Source of the DNA: Stackebrandtia endophytica
GTDB taxonomy: Bacteria; Actinomycetota; Actinomycetes; Mycobacteriales; Micromonosporaceae
Reading direction: 5' to 3'
Assembly: GCF_006716355.1 (NCBI RefSeq)
Contig: NZ_VFOW01000001.1
Span: forward strand, 868,001 to 932,000
Length of the DNA stretch: 64,000 nucleotides
Position numbers and translations under genes: made by a program. The notes under the pieces were generated by a model. It saw only the letters and a program-made list of their open reading frames with translations. It was not told where the DNA came from and searched no databases. Positions within the stretch are counted from its first letter, which is position 1, and every line of letters begins with the position of its first letter. This document shows, piece after piece, positions 55,623 to 63,811 of the stretch.

Positions 55623-57185
55623 TGGTTGACCTGGGGTTTCACCTATTACAGGTTCTGTTGGCGTGTCCGTTTTGTCCGTGGGTGGGCACATGGTGGGCAC
55701 ATGCGCGTGCATATAGTTTTGTTTAATGTTTCCTCTGGGCACTATGGACGCTGTTTTGTTGGCGGCGGCGCGTGCCAGTTCGGGGTAGACGTGCTGGTAC
55801 GTGTCCCGCGTGAACGCCGCCGTGGCATGTCCGCATTCTTCTTTGACGATGGTGATGTCGGTTCCGGCGGCGAGCATGAGACTGGCCGCGCCGTGCCGGG
55901 TGTCGTGGAGCCGGATCGGTGGCAGCGGCATCGCCAGGGCCACGTTGATGGCGCGTTCGGTGACCTTATGAGCCTTCACGATCCGTTCCATGCCCCAGTT
56001 GTCGTCGAGGAACCGTTTCCGGATCGCGGCATGCCGCGCCAGGAAGCGTTCGAACTTCTGCGATATCCACCCCGGATCCAGGGCCGCACCCGCCGGGTCG
56101 GTGAACAGGCGCCCTGACGCCGCCCAGGCATCACCCAGTTCCTGGCGTCGATGTTGCTGGTTGCGGACGTGCAGCGCCAGGACCTGGTTGGTCAACTCGT
56201 CCAATGCCAGACTCCGTTGGCTGGTGTCGGATTTGGTGTCGTCCCAGTCCTCCCCCGACCAGCCATCATCAGCATCATCTTCTGAGATTCCGGTGTGGGT
56301 GTCGAGGATCAGCAACTGCCCCACACTCGGGTCAAAGTCGTGCTCGGCGACCCCAGCGACCTCGGAACGCCGCAAAGGTTTGTAACAGAGGAGATGCCAT
56401 AGGGCGTAGTGTTCGTCGTCGAGAACGAAGTCGAGGAAGTTCCCCGTCTGGGCCGGTGTCCACACCATCACCTTCGCCGGCTTCTTACCCGTCTCCATCC
56501 AGGCACGCACCCGCGCATCGGTCCACACCAGAGGACGACGCTTCCGCGCCCTCGGAAGCTCCACATATTTGGCGGGGTTGTGGCGGAGTTTCTTCTTCCG
56601 GATCGCATCGTTCAACGCCGTCTTGGCGGTGGTGAGGACATGTCTGGCGGTTGCGGCGCCGTGGCTGCGTTTACTGTTATTCGGCGCCGGACGGGCCTCC
56701 AACAGCCGCCGCAACATCGGTGACGGCCGCGCCCCTTCAGGCAGACGCCCGATTTGCCGCATCGCGGCGAACAGCTCATCGAAATGCCGATCCGTCAGAT
56801 CACACAACCGGACATGCCCCAGACCAGGCTTCAAGTAAAGCCTGATGTGCTGCCGATACCCCTTCACCGTCGTCGGCGACAGGTTCCGCTTACCCGCAAT
56901 CCACGACTCCAAGAACTCACCGAAGGACTCCTTACACTGGCCCGTCGCGGCACCATCGTTGATGGTGCCGAGGGCTTCACGGAGTCCACTCTCGGCATCA
57001 TCCTTTGTGGTGAATGGGCCGACTCTCTCCTGCAGCCGCTTACCGCCCGGCCCTTGTGGGAGGTCGTAGCGGCCCCACCAGGTCCCGTGGTCTTTATGTC
57101 TACGTCGTGGGCATTTCGTGCCGAACTGTTTACCGGTCTTGGGGTTTCGGCAGCCACACCGCCGGAACACGTATCCACCACTCAT
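55557..57185 (-). CDS. Tyrosine recombinase integrase ending antisense inside the tRNA
   Basis: 542 residues from an ATG at 57185. A Cys-rich N-terminal strip (CGCRNPKTGKQFGTKCPRRR) as in actinomycete AICE/phage integrases, a SAM-like core-binding domain (~70-150), and a catalytic domain with Arg in KPLRRSEV, HDTRHG (HxxR) and YQHVYP (Tyr). The final residues GPGSNRRPTGYESAALTS come from reading the tRNA gene antisense, and the stop lies within the tRNA. This happens when an integrase gene abuts the attachment site at a tRNA 3' end. It is the last gene of a four-gene operon. Confidence 0.93.
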   Translation of the reverse strand: MSGGYVFRRCGCRNPKTGKQFGTKCPRRRHKDHGTWWGRYDLPQGPGGKRLQERVGPFTTKDDAESGLREALGTINDGAATGQCKESFGEFLESWIAGKRNLSPTTVKGYRQHIRLYLKPGLGHVRLCDLTDRHFDELFAAMRQIGRLPEGARPSPMLRRLLEARPAPNNSKRSHGAATARHVLTTAKTALNDAIRKKKLRHNPAKYVELPRARKRRPLVWTDARVRAWMETGKKPAKVMVWTPAQTGNFLDFVLDDEHYALWHLLCYKPLRRSEVAGVAEHDFDPSVGQLLILDTHTGISEDDADDGWSGEDWDDTKSDTSQRSLALDELTNQVLALHVRNQQHRRQELGDAWAASGRLFTDPAGAALDPGWISQKFERFLARHAAIRKRFLDDNWGMERIVKAHKVTERAINVALAMPLPPIRLHDTRHGAASLMLAAGTDITIVKEECGHATAAFTRDTYQHVYPELARAAANKTASIVPRGNIKQNYMHAHVPTMCPPTDKTDTPTEPVIGETPGQPWWGGPGSNRRPTGYESAALTS

Positions 57186-57199
57186 GGCGTGTCTCGCTT

Positions 57200-57649
57200 T
57201 CACTGGTCGAGTAGTTCTGGACCGGCATCGCCAGACGCACCGGGTGTTAGCCCGAGAAGCCGCCACAACTCAGGCGTCGGGACCAGGTAGGTACGCCCGG
57301 CCCGGATCACGCGGCAGGGAAACGCACCAGCCCGCGCCAGGGCATACGACTTCGTGCGCCCCATCCCCAGAACCCGACCAGCCGTGACCACATCGACCAC
57401 CGGCGGCAGCCCCAACACATCCCGACACGACCAACCCGACGCCACAGGAACAGGGCCGTGCCCGAGCCGATCGTCGTCAGGGGATGACAGGGCCCAACCC
57501 GGCCCAGTCGCAGGTTCGGGTTGGTGTTCGTCTGGTGATGCCACAGCGGACCGTAGCTCCACCTCCCCCGACCGTCGAGCCACCCATTCACCCAGGTCAA
57601 CAGCCAAATCCTGCTCGTTCCGAGACTCCTCACTCCGCTCGCATCTCAT
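57200..57649 (-). CDS. Excisionase-like helix-turn-helix protein
   Basis: 149 residues. The N-terminal ~80 residues are low-complexity and charged. The C-terminal part (VVDVVTAGRVLGMGRTKSYALARAGAFPCRVIRAGRTYLVP) matches the MerR-like excisionase/helix-turn-helix family that helps integrases excise. Its ATG overlaps the methyltransferase stop as ATGA, and it ends 14 bases before the integrase start. Confidence 0.8.
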   Translation of the reverse strand: MRCERSEESRNEQDLAVDLGEWVARRSGEVELRSAVASPDEHQPEPATGPGWALSSPDDDRLGHGPVPVASGWSCRDVLGLPPVVDVVTAGRVLGMGRTKSYALARAGAFPCRVIRAGRTYLVPTPELWRLLGLTPGASGDAGPELLDQ

Positions 57650-58500
57650 GTCAACCGTCCAAAAGCGAGGACGTCCTCATGGACTATGAGGTGTCGGGGT
57701 TGGCCCTTGGCCCGAGCCTGGCGGGTGTTGTGCAGAGCGAAAAAGGAGTGGTGTGGCATCAATGCCCCGTCACGCCAGGCGGCCAGAACCGCCACGCACC
57801 GCTCCCGGGGAACCAAACCGGCCCCGGTGGCGGCGGTGACCATCATGGATGGAAAGTCGATGAGGGCCCCGTTCTCGATCCATGGACGCACCGAGACCAC
57901 CACAACACCACCCGGCGCCAGAACCTGTCGGCAGGCAGCGAATACCTCGACCATCCCAGTGGTGAGTCCGTCGAGGTTGCGGTGGGCGAGCTGGTCACGA
58001 TCAGCCCGGTTAGGGCTGTACTGGTGGGTCAGCTTCACGATCCGCCCCGCCGCGTTCTGACGCACCCGCCCGTGCGTGAGTGCCCCATATGGCGGTGACG
58101 TCAACACCAACCGCACCCTCCCCACCACCTCAGCAGGCAGGAGATCAGGCAGGTGTCGAGCGTCGCCGGTCACCACCGAACCCGGTGTCTGGGTTCCACG
58201 TTGTCTGGCGAGGTATAGGTTCGCCGCCGCGGTGCCCGACCAGGCCGGTTCGTACTCAACTCCGAAAGCCGGCCGTCCCAGCTCGACGGCTTCGACAATG
58301 GTGGTGCCGATGCCGCACATCGGATCCACCACCACATCCCCCGGGCGCGTGTAGGCGGTGATGGCGTACCGGGCGATCGCGGGAAACATCTTCGCCGGAT
58401 GCTCCACACTCGAACGCGCATAGCGGTGAAGACGCTGCACCCGCGGTGAGGTCTGTCCACACAGCCACACCGACCCGCGACTTCTCCGTGACTTCGTCAT
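57646..58500 (-). CDS. DNA N4-cytosine/N6-adenine methyltransferase
   Basis: 284 residues. SAM-binding motif DPMCGIGTT (FxGxG-like) and catalytic motif TSPPYG place it among amino-group (N4-C or N6-A) DNA methyltransferases. Order motif I then IV. The target cannot be read. No restriction endonuclease is adjacent, so it is an orphan that may protect the element from host restriction. The ATG overlaps the upstream gene's stop as ATGA. Confidence 0.85.
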   Translation of the reverse strand: MTKSRRSRGSVWLCGQTSPRVQRLHRYARSSVEHPAKMFPAIARYAITAYTRPGDVVVDPMCGIGTTIVEAVELGRPAFGVEYEPAWSGTAAANLYLARQRGTQTPGSVVTGDARHLPDLLPAEVVGRVRLVLTSPPYGALTHGRVRQNAAGRIVKLTHQYSPNRADRDQLAHRNLDGLTTGMVEVFAACRQVLAPGGVVVVSVRPWIENGALIDFPSMMVTAATGAGLVPRERCVAVLAAWRDGALMPHHSFFALHNTRQARAKGQPRHLIVHEDVLAFGRLT

Positions 58501-59219
58501 CGCGACACCTCGCCAGCGTCCTCGATGGGACTGAACAGGAAGACGTCACGATGCGCCCGCCGGTGAACCTGCCCCGGAATCGCTGGGCGCGTCGTCGAAG
58601 CGGTGACTTCGGTGTCGAGTTCCGTACTGGTGGTGGCGACGATGTGCTGGATATACCGCCACCCCCTTTCCCTGACACCGGTAGTTAGCGCGGCGTGAAC
58701 GAGTGGATCCGGCGAAGTACAGACCACCGCGAGCAGACCACCCAACCGGATCGCGTCGGCCGCCGCCAGCCAAAACCCTTCACCCGCGCACCGCCGATGA
58801 TCAACCAGCAACAGGCCAACCGAACTCGTCAGCGACACCAACCGGGTACCCAGGTTCTGCGCAGTCACCGCCTCGACCCGCAGCAGCGACCGAACCGAAG
58901 CTGACGCCCTTGCCCATACCTGTTCGACAATGGGGACCTGCCGAGCCGGACACAAGACCAGGACCCTGTGGTCAGCATTCACGAAGGCATCCGCCTCGGC
59001 AACGATCGTGGAAACTACAAGGTCGCCAGCCTGGGAGAACGCCTCAACCAGACACCCCGACAACACCGAACCCGAACCGAGCGGCCACACGGAGACGGGC
59101 ACACCCAACCCCGCCGCCCCAGTATCGGAACTCCACGACGTCGCGTCACACGACAAACTGATCGCGCGTTCCAGGCCACTTCCCGTCCGACCGTTTCGGC
59201 CTATATACGCTCCTGCCAT
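58497..59219 (-). CDS. Degenerate methyltransferase-like protein coupled to the methyltransferase
   Basis: 240 residues from the ATG at 59219, which has no clear ribosome site, so the start may lie further in. The segment GSVLSGCLVEAFSQAGDLVVSTIVAEADAFV has the shape of the start of an amino-methyltransferase fold (AxxxYxxxGDLVLDPF.G), but without the glycine-rich SAM motif and without an SPPY motif. LLVDHRRCAGEGFWLAAADAIRLGG follows as in later strands. It could be a non-catalytic partner of the next gene. The function is not established. Confidence 0.5.
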   Translation of the reverse strand: MAGAYIGRNGRTGSGLERAISLSCDATSWSSDTGAAGLGVPVSVWPLGSGSVLSGCLVEAFSQAGDLVVSTIVAEADAFVNADHRVLVLCPARQVPIVEQVWARASASVRSLLRVEAVTAQNLGTRLVSLTSSVGLLLVDHRRCAGEGFWLAAADAIRLGGLLAVVCTSPDPLVHAALTTGVRERGWRYIQHIVATTSTELDTEVTASTTRPAIPGQVHRRAHRDVFLFSPIEDAGEVSR

Positions 59220-59261
59220 TCACACGCCGCGCACACCATCAACCCTGAGCACCCCTAAACA

Positions 59262-59301
59262 ACCAGTTGTAACCCCAAAACCGCTGGCTGTAATAACTGG
59301 T
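59262..59301. promoter_or_regulatory. Inverted repeat upstream of the integrase operon
   Basis: ACCAGTT (59262-59268) and AACTGGT (59295-59301) form a 7-bp inverted repeat in the only AT-richer stretch between the operon start and the CRISPR array. It is a candidate operator or promoter element of the minus-strand operon. Confidence 0.4.
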
Positions 59302-59327
59302 AATACCCGCCACGTGCCGCCCACCCG

Positions 59328-60488
59328 GACATTGAACCTCGTAGGGCTATGAGGAACGGTCCCGGCCGTGGTGGCGAACCTCCGCGACACCTAGTTCCGA
59401 ACCCTCGTAGGGCTATGAGGAACATGACCTGCGTGGCGGCAACACGAATGAGCGCATCAAGTTCCGAACCCTCGTAGGGCTATGAGGAACTCCGGGGAGA
59501 TAACCCGTCCCGACGCGTGCTTCACGTGTTCCGAACCCTCGTAGGGCTATGAGGAACTCAACCACCCTCTCGCGCGAGTCAACTACAACCCCGGTTCCGA
59601 ACCCTCGTAGGGCTATGAGGAACGCGGCGAGATCACCTCGTCCGCCTCATTCGTGTGCCTGTTCCGAACCCTCGTAGGGCTATGAGGAACGCATGAGCCG
59701 TACAAGGATGGTGCAATATGGAAACTCGTTCCGAACCCTCGTAGGGCTATGAGGAACCCCACCTCTGGCACATCGGGCAGACCGACCCCTACCGGTTCCG
59801 AACCCTCGTAGGGCTATGAGGAACTCGCCGGGAACGTCGCCGCCGAAGCCGGTGACGATCTGTTCCGAACCCTCGTAGGGCTATGAGGAACCCCACCTCT
59901 GGCACATCGGGCAGACCGACCCCTACCGGTTCCGAACCCTCGTAGGGCTATGAGGAACTCGCCGGGAACGTCGCCGCCGAAGCCGGTGACGATCTGTTCC
60001 GAACCCTCGTAGGGCTATGAGGAACGGTAGGAGCTCGTCGATCCATCGGGGTTGGCCGTCAAGTTCCGAACCCTCGTAGGGCTATGAGGAACGTTTCATG
60101 TCGAGTCCGTCGACGTGACGGTCGAGATGTTCCGAACCCTAGTAGGGCTATGAGGAACTTGTGACCTGGCCACACGCCGGGGCGAGGAGGAACCGTTCCG
60201 AACCCTCGTAGGGCTATGAGGAACCCCGGTCGTGACGCCGTAGCGCCTCATCCCGCTCCTGTTCCGAACCCTCGTAGGGCTATGAGGAACTGATCGCGCC
60301 GCCCAGCGCCGCCGTATAGATCCCCGGTTCCGAACCCTCGTAGGGCTATGAGGAACCGGCATGACCGACATCGCGCGAATGCCCGTCGGCCCGTTCCGAA
60401 CCCTCGTAGGGCTATGAGGAACCTCGGGATGGATCATCGACCAAGCCGCCGGTGACCGGTTCCGAACCCTCGTAGGGCTATGAGGAAC
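59328..60488 (-). CRISPR. CRISPR array, 18 repeats and 17 spacers, no cas genes in window
   Basis: The 30-base repeat begins GTTCCGAACC and ends CTATGAGGAAC on the plus strand; its ends are complementary (GTTCC/GGAAC) and its centre CCCTCGTAGGG can form a small hairpin. Repeats start at 59328 (degenerate), 59394, 59461, 59528, 59594, 59661, 59728, 59795, 59862, 59929, 59996, 60063, 60129, 60195, 60261, 60327, 60393 and 60459. Spacers are 36-37 bases. The repeat at 60129 has one change (C to A in the hairpin loop). The damaged repeat at the left end suggests that the leader is on the right and transcription runs leftward. Subtype cannot be assigned from the repeat alone. Confidence 0.98.
59758..60025. 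repeat. Tandem duplication of two spacer-repeat units inside the array
   Basis: The 134-base block 59758-59891 (two spacers, two repeats) is repeated exactly at 59892-60025. Spacers 7 and 9 are identical (CCCACCTCTGGCACATC...), as are spacers 8 and 10 (TCGCCGGGAACGTCGCC...). Confidence 0.97.
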
Positions 60489-60740
60489 CCGAGGGTAACG
60501 GTGCAGGTCGTGACGAGGTTTCGAGGGCTGTTCTCAACCCGTTTTGCAGCGAACCTCCGGTCGTGCATCTCGACCGCGTGTCGCGCTGCACTCCCACACC
60601 AACCCCTTTCATCGTGATCCGACCGTACCTGCATTGCCCAACCTCACAAGGGTAGTTCCGTCGACCAACACGGTGACACCTCCACCGCGCCTCGCTGCGG
60701 CCGAAGATTCTTCGGTCGAGTGACTGAAGCCAAACGAAAC
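60489..60740 (-). other. Gene-free stretch right of the array, candidate CRISPR leader
   Basis: About 250 bases with no credible gene. A 97-residue frame is possible but has no family features and runs into the array. It follows the last perfect repeat. If the array is transcribed leftward, it should hold the leader and promoter. Confidence 0.5.
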
Positions 60741-60775
60741 GCTGGTGACCCGCCACGTCGGGCGAGGTCACCAGC
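60741..60775. terminator. Long GC hairpin between the CRISPR region and DUF397 gene
   Basis: GCTGGTGACC (60741-60750) pairs perfectly with GGTCACCAGC (60766-60775). The loop itself contains CGCC/GGCG, which extends the stem past one bulged A. A strong hairpin that would separate the array from the regulator genes. Confidence 0.65.
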
Positions 60776-60824
60776 GCTGATCGCGTTCAATCGATATTCT
60801 GATGTCGGTATGCAGCTCAATCAC

Positions 60825-60855
60825 CGGGCCCGGCATGTGCGCAATGCCGGGTCCG
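60825..60855 (-). terminator. Hairpin directly after the DUF397 gene
   Basis: CGGGCCCGGCAT (60825-60836) pairs with ATGCCGGGTCCG (60844-60855), a 12-bp stem with one non-Watson-Crick pair and a 7-base loop, 3 bases after the stop of the minus-strand DUF397 gene. Confidence 0.65.
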
Positions 60856-60858
60856 TTG

Positions 60859-61053
60859 CTAGCAAAGCCGGTCGTTCTTGATCGCCGACAGCACGCCAAC
60901 GTACTCACTGCGACCGATCTCCAAGATCGGACGGTCATCAGCCAGTTTGCTGTCGGACAACTGAGGGCCTTCATCGGACAGGCGAGCCTCAACGCAGTTG
61001 CTGCCGCTGCCGCCACCACTGCGGCTGCTCTTACGCCACGGTCCGTTTGCCAT
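60859..61053 (-). CDS. DUF397 domain protein
   Basis: 64 residues from an ATG with AAGGAA upstream. It opens with the family signature WRKSSRSGGG-SNCVEAR and continues with the typical short beta-rich domain (LSDSKLADDRPILEIGRSEY). DUF397 proteins are encoded next to XRE-DUF5753 regulators throughout actinomycetes (the BldB/WhiJ systems) and modulate them. It overlaps the XRE gene by 23 bases. Confidence 0.93.
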   Translation of the reverse strand: MANGPWRKSSRSGGGSGSNCVEARLSDEGPQLSDSKLADDRPILEIGRSEYVGVLSAIKNDRLC

Positions 61054-61864
61054 TTGCGTATTCCTTAATCGTGATGCCTTGCTCGCGGGTCTTGTCGGCG
61101 ACGCTCTCATAGAGCTTGATGTATCGCTCGCTCTCTTCATAGCGACTTCCGTCCACGGATTCTAGATACACCGTCGTGGGGAACTCCCCTCCGTCGAAGT
61201 ACAGCACCTCGTAGGAACCGAACATGCTGTGATGCGGACCCATACTGAACGGGAGCACCAGGAGCTCGATGTTTGGTCGCTCGGCCATCTTGACGAGATG
61301 ATCTAGTTGCGCCTGCATCACCTCGGGTCCTCCCACCTGCCTCATGAGGGCGGCCTCGCTCGTGATGTAGACGATTTCCGGCGGGTTATCGCCATCGAGC
61401 ACCAGCCCTTGACGTTCAGATTTGACGCCCTTATCAGCCCCACCCTTGTTCTCGGGGCTGTACTCAAGCAGCGCCTGAGTGTAGGCCGGCAGCTGGAAGA
61501 GACCAGTGATCAGTTCAATCTCAACGATGAAAAGCTTCGAAGCAACGCTCTCCATCGTCAGGAACGTGGTGAAGGCTTCCGGTACGTCGAATTGGTGGTA
61601 CCAGCCCGGTTTCTCGGATGCTTCTTGCAGTGCGGTGAGGTTGTCGAGTTCGTCTCGGCTGATGCCGTAGATCGATCCGAACGCCAACACGTCGGAATAG
61701 CGGTACGCCTGCACGCGACCGGCCTCAATGGCCTTGAGCTTGGTTGCCTTGGCGATCTTGGTGACTCGGGGGTCTCCGGGCTTGAGCCCCGCACGTTCGC
61801 GATACTGCTTGAGGAAGCGGCCAAGCTGAATTCGCGCGAGCGTCGGGTTCGTCCTATCACTCAT
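61031..61864 (-). CDS. XRE family regulator with DUF5753 domain
   Basis: 277 residues. N-terminal helix-turn-helix (~10-70): ARIQLGRFLKQYRERAGLKPGDPRVTKIAKATKLKAIEAGRV. The C-terminal DUF5753 (~95-270) has TGLFQLPAYTQALL, RQGLVLDGDNPPEIVYITSEAALMRQVGG and ERPNIELLVLPFSMGPH. The partner of the DUF397 protein directly after. This WhiJ-like pair controls local genes in development and stress. It is divergent from the small genes starting at 62105. Confidence 0.93.
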   Translation of the reverse strand: MSDRTNPTLARIQLGRFLKQYRERAGLKPGDPRVTKIAKATKLKAIEAGRVQAYRYSDVLAFGSIYGISRDELDNLTALQEASEKPGWYHQFDVPEAFTTFLTMESVASKLFIVEIELITGLFQLPAYTQALLEYSPENKGGADKGVKSERQGLVLDGDNPPEIVYITSEAALMRQVGGPEVMQAQLDHLVKMAERPNIELLVLPFSMGPHHSMFGSYEVLYFDGGEFPTTVYLESVDGSRYEESERYIKLYESVADKTREQGITIKEYANGKRTVA

Positions 61865-61901
61865 AGTGACATTTTCCCATAAGGGACCCCTGAAAAACAG
61901 T

Positions 61902-61948
61902 GGTCATTTTTTGACCGGTTTTTTGCGACTGGTTATTTTCGACAGTCG
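61902..61948. promoter_or_regulatory. Inverted repeats in the divergent intergenic region
   Basis: GGTCA-TTTTT-TGACC (61902-61916) and CGACTG-N11-CAGTCG (61926-61948) lie in an unusually AT-rich stretch 38-84 bases upstream of the XRE gene. They are candidate operators for the XRE regulator. The rest of 61865-62104 shows no gene. Confidence 0.5.
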
Positions 61949-62104
61949 ATTCAAGACCTCGTTTCGTGTCTAGTGATTTGTCGTCACGTCATTTAGCGTC
62001 AGGACCAACGGTGCGATCAGTCACACCGTGAAAGGGGCGCCCCGCGGCGCAATTCCAAGTCGGTGGGGTGGGGCGTCCCTCGCTCCGCAAGGGAAATGAG
62101 AACC

Positions 62105-62275
62105 ATGAAAACACGATGGACACAACGACGCGAAGAGCACACGCCAGTCCCCTGTCGACACTGCAACAAGAGCTTCGTCGTTAAACACGATGCTCATGGC
62201 ATATCACGCGTCGCGCCTTGCCTGGAATGCAACAGCACTCAGCAGAAGCCGGTCACCAAGGAGTGCAACGGATGA
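62105..62275 (+). CDS. Small zinc-ribbon-like protein
   Basis: 56 residues from an ATG after AAGGGAAATGAG. It contains two CxxC pairs (CRHCNK and CLECNS) 20 residues apart, a likely zinc ribbon. It overlaps the next gene as ATGA, so the two are coupled. Function unknown. Confidence 0.65.
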   Translation: MKTRWTQRREEHTPVPCRHCNKSFVVKHDAHGISRVAPCLECNSTQQKPVTKECNG

Positions 62276-62706
62276 GCGCGCGATCGCGAACGGATGGCAT
62301 CAGACGGCCGGTGGTCGCACTTTGTCACAGCATTCCTCACGCAGGTTCCAATCAAGAAGACACTGTGCGTGAGGTGTTCTCCCGGGATGTTTCTACCGCG
62401 GTGAGGGCTGTGGGGTGTATCGCGCTGCCGCGGGAGCACCGCATGGTGCGGGTGGCGTGGTTGCCTCGGCCTGACGTACTTGCCATCGAGGCTGCTTGCA
62501 CAGGTCTGGCTGGGGTGCTCGGCGTTTTCAGTCCGCTCGGGCTGGTGCTGCACCCGGCGGATCCTGACGCGGAGTTGCTGCGCCTGGGCGAGGATGCGGA
62601 TGACTGGCTGCCTCAGGGTTCCTCATTGGAGCGCGGACTGGTCCTTACCGCGCAGGAGATGAAGATCGCTGACGACCGCGTTGCTATCGGCGCGGCGATG
62701 CCCTGA
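62272..62706 (+). CDS. Hypothetical protein coupled to the zinc-ribbon gene
   Basis: 144 residues from an ATG overlapping the previous stop, with AAGGAG 8 bases upstream. It contains VGCIALPREHRMVRVAWLPRPDVLAIEAACTGLAGVLGVFSPLGLVLHP. It looks like a compact globular alpha/beta protein. No family recognised. Confidence 0.65.
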   Translation: MSARSRTDGIRRPVVALCHSIPHAGSNQEDTVREVFSRDVSTAVRAVGCIALPREHRMVRVAWLPRPDVLAIEAACTGLAGVLGVFSPLGLVLHPADPDAELLRLGEDADDWLPQGSSLERGLVLTAQEMKIADDRVAIGAAMP

Positions 62707-62784
62707 ACGAATCAAGAATGTTGGCAGCCAGCCGTCGGTGTCGAGGCCAAAAGACTGGCTGCCCTGTGAGAACGGAGTTCTCAG

Positions 62785-63162
62785 ATGTCTTTGACCCTAA
62801 CTGAGCGGCCGTTGGCTGCGCAACACCCACCATCGGAAGCCGAGCTTGACGTGATCCGTGCGATCGCGCGTGAACATCGCCGGGACTACACCACCGACAC
62901 CTGCACTCGGTGCAGGCAAGCGTGGGTGGACGGCAACTGCGCGCTCAGGCGCGAGGCGATGGAACGCGGCTGCGGTACCGGCTCCGTGTCGATCGAATGG
63001 CGGCCCAGCCGCGAGCAGGCGGTGACGCAGGTACTCGACCTGAAACACCTCTGGAATGCCCTATCCGTGCCCACCCGTACTCCCGGTGGTGTACCACGTT
63101 TCCGCCGAGGTCGACCGTCCCCGTTCCCACAGTGGAGGCGCGGTCTGACGCGCCGTCGCTGA
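62785..63162 (+). CDS. Hypothetical protein with CxxC motif
   Basis: 125 residues from an ATG with GGAG upstream. The middle holds IAREHRRDYTTDTCTRCRQAWVDGNCALR, a short CxxC-x8-C pattern as seen in small actinomycete metal-binding proteins. The C-terminal 40 residues are Arg- and Pro-rich and may be disordered. No family recognised. Confidence 0.6.
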   Translation: MSLTLTERPLAAQHPPSEAELDVIRAIAREHRRDYTTDTCTRCRQAWVDGNCALRREAMERGCGTGSVSIEWRPSREQAVTQVLDLKHLWNALSVPTRTPGGVPRFRRGRPSPFPQWRRGLTRRR

Positions 63163-63252
63163 TCGATTCGTTATTGCCCCCGGTTGGGGCCGTCACGCTC
63201 CTGGTCTTGGCGTGGCGGCCCTCTAACCCCCTGCCCTGAAAGGAATATCCAT

Positions 63253-63681
63253 ATGAGACTCAACGGTACGACGATCACCGGACTATCCCCGCACGGCGGC
63301 TGGCAGATGGAGGTGTGGGATCGCGTCTCGGCCGGCGCGATGCGGATCCACCGAGAAGTCCGGACTCACCGCCGCCCCGGCGAACTCAGACGCGCAACCG
63401 CAGCCATGATGGCGGCACTGCGAAACGCCGGAGTCGACACCACCGAAGTCAACGTCCCGACACAGCAGGGTCCGTCGACGCGACGGTTCGAACTGACCGG
63501 CCGTGAGCAGCAGGTCCTCACCCATATCAGCCAGGGCCTGTCCAATATCGAGATCGCCGCCGAGTTGTTCGTGTCTGAAGACACCGTGAAAACCCACGCC
63601 CGCAAGCTCTATCGAAAGCTTGGGGCGCGGGATCGGGCTCACGCGGTGGCGATCGGATTCCGGCGAGGTGTCCTGTCATGA
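63253..63681 (+). CDS. LuxR-type transcriptional regulator
   Basis: 142 residues from an ATG with AAAGGAA upstream. The C-terminal ~65 residues are a LuxR/GerE helix-turn-helix: LTGREQQVLTHISQGLSNIEIAAELFVSEDTVKTHARKLYRKLGARDRAHAV. The N-terminal part is short and lacks a receiver domain, so it is not a classical response regulator. The next small gene starts inside it. Confidence 0.9.
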   Translation: MRLNGTTITGLSPHGGWQMEVWDRVSAGAMRIHREVRTHRRPGELRRATAAMMAALRNAGVDTTEVNVPTQQGPSTRRFELTGREQQVLTHISQGLSNIEIAAELFVSEDTVKTHARKLYRKLGARDRAHAVAIGFRRGVLS

Positions 63682-63811
63682 CACTGCACGGGAGGTCGCC
63701 TGCCAGTGGGGCATCGACCTCCCGCACCACACTGCCGTCTACCTCGCCGTCGTCGGCATCTACATCGAAACACCAAAAGCACAAAGGACATACCCATGGA
63801 GGCGGCCATGA
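63668..63811 (+). CDS. Possible 47-residue protein coupled to its neighbours
   Basis: A GTG start within the end of the LuxR gene (14-base overlap) and a TGA overlapping the next ATG. The translation contains WGIDLPHHTAVYLAVVGIYIETP, a plausible amphipathic/hydrophobic segment. Coupling on both sides is the main support. No family recognised. Confidence 0.45.
   Translation: MSCHDTAREVACQWGIDLPHHTAVYLAVVGIYIETPKAQRTYPWRRP

Larger units (their letters stand above)
55557..59301 (-). mobile_element. Integration module of a tRNA-inserted element
   Basis: The tRNA, the abutting integrase, a small excisionase-like gene, a DNA methyltransferase and a methyltransferase-like gene form one coupled operon reading towards the tRNA. 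This is the end of an integrative element (AICE or prophage). No second copy of the tRNA 3' end was seen by eye to 64000, so the other boundary is probably outside the window. No replication (RepSA) or transfer (TraB/FtsK) gene is visible. Confidence 0.7.

Noticed and set aside
60096-60437. A 113-residue minus-strand frame with repeated VPHSPTRVRN
   Set aside because: The repeating peptide is only the translation of CRISPR repeats and spacers; it is not a gene.
60489-60771. 97-residue minus-strand frame right of the array
   Set aside because: Its end lies in the last repeat, it has no ribosome site or family features, and it covers the probable leader.
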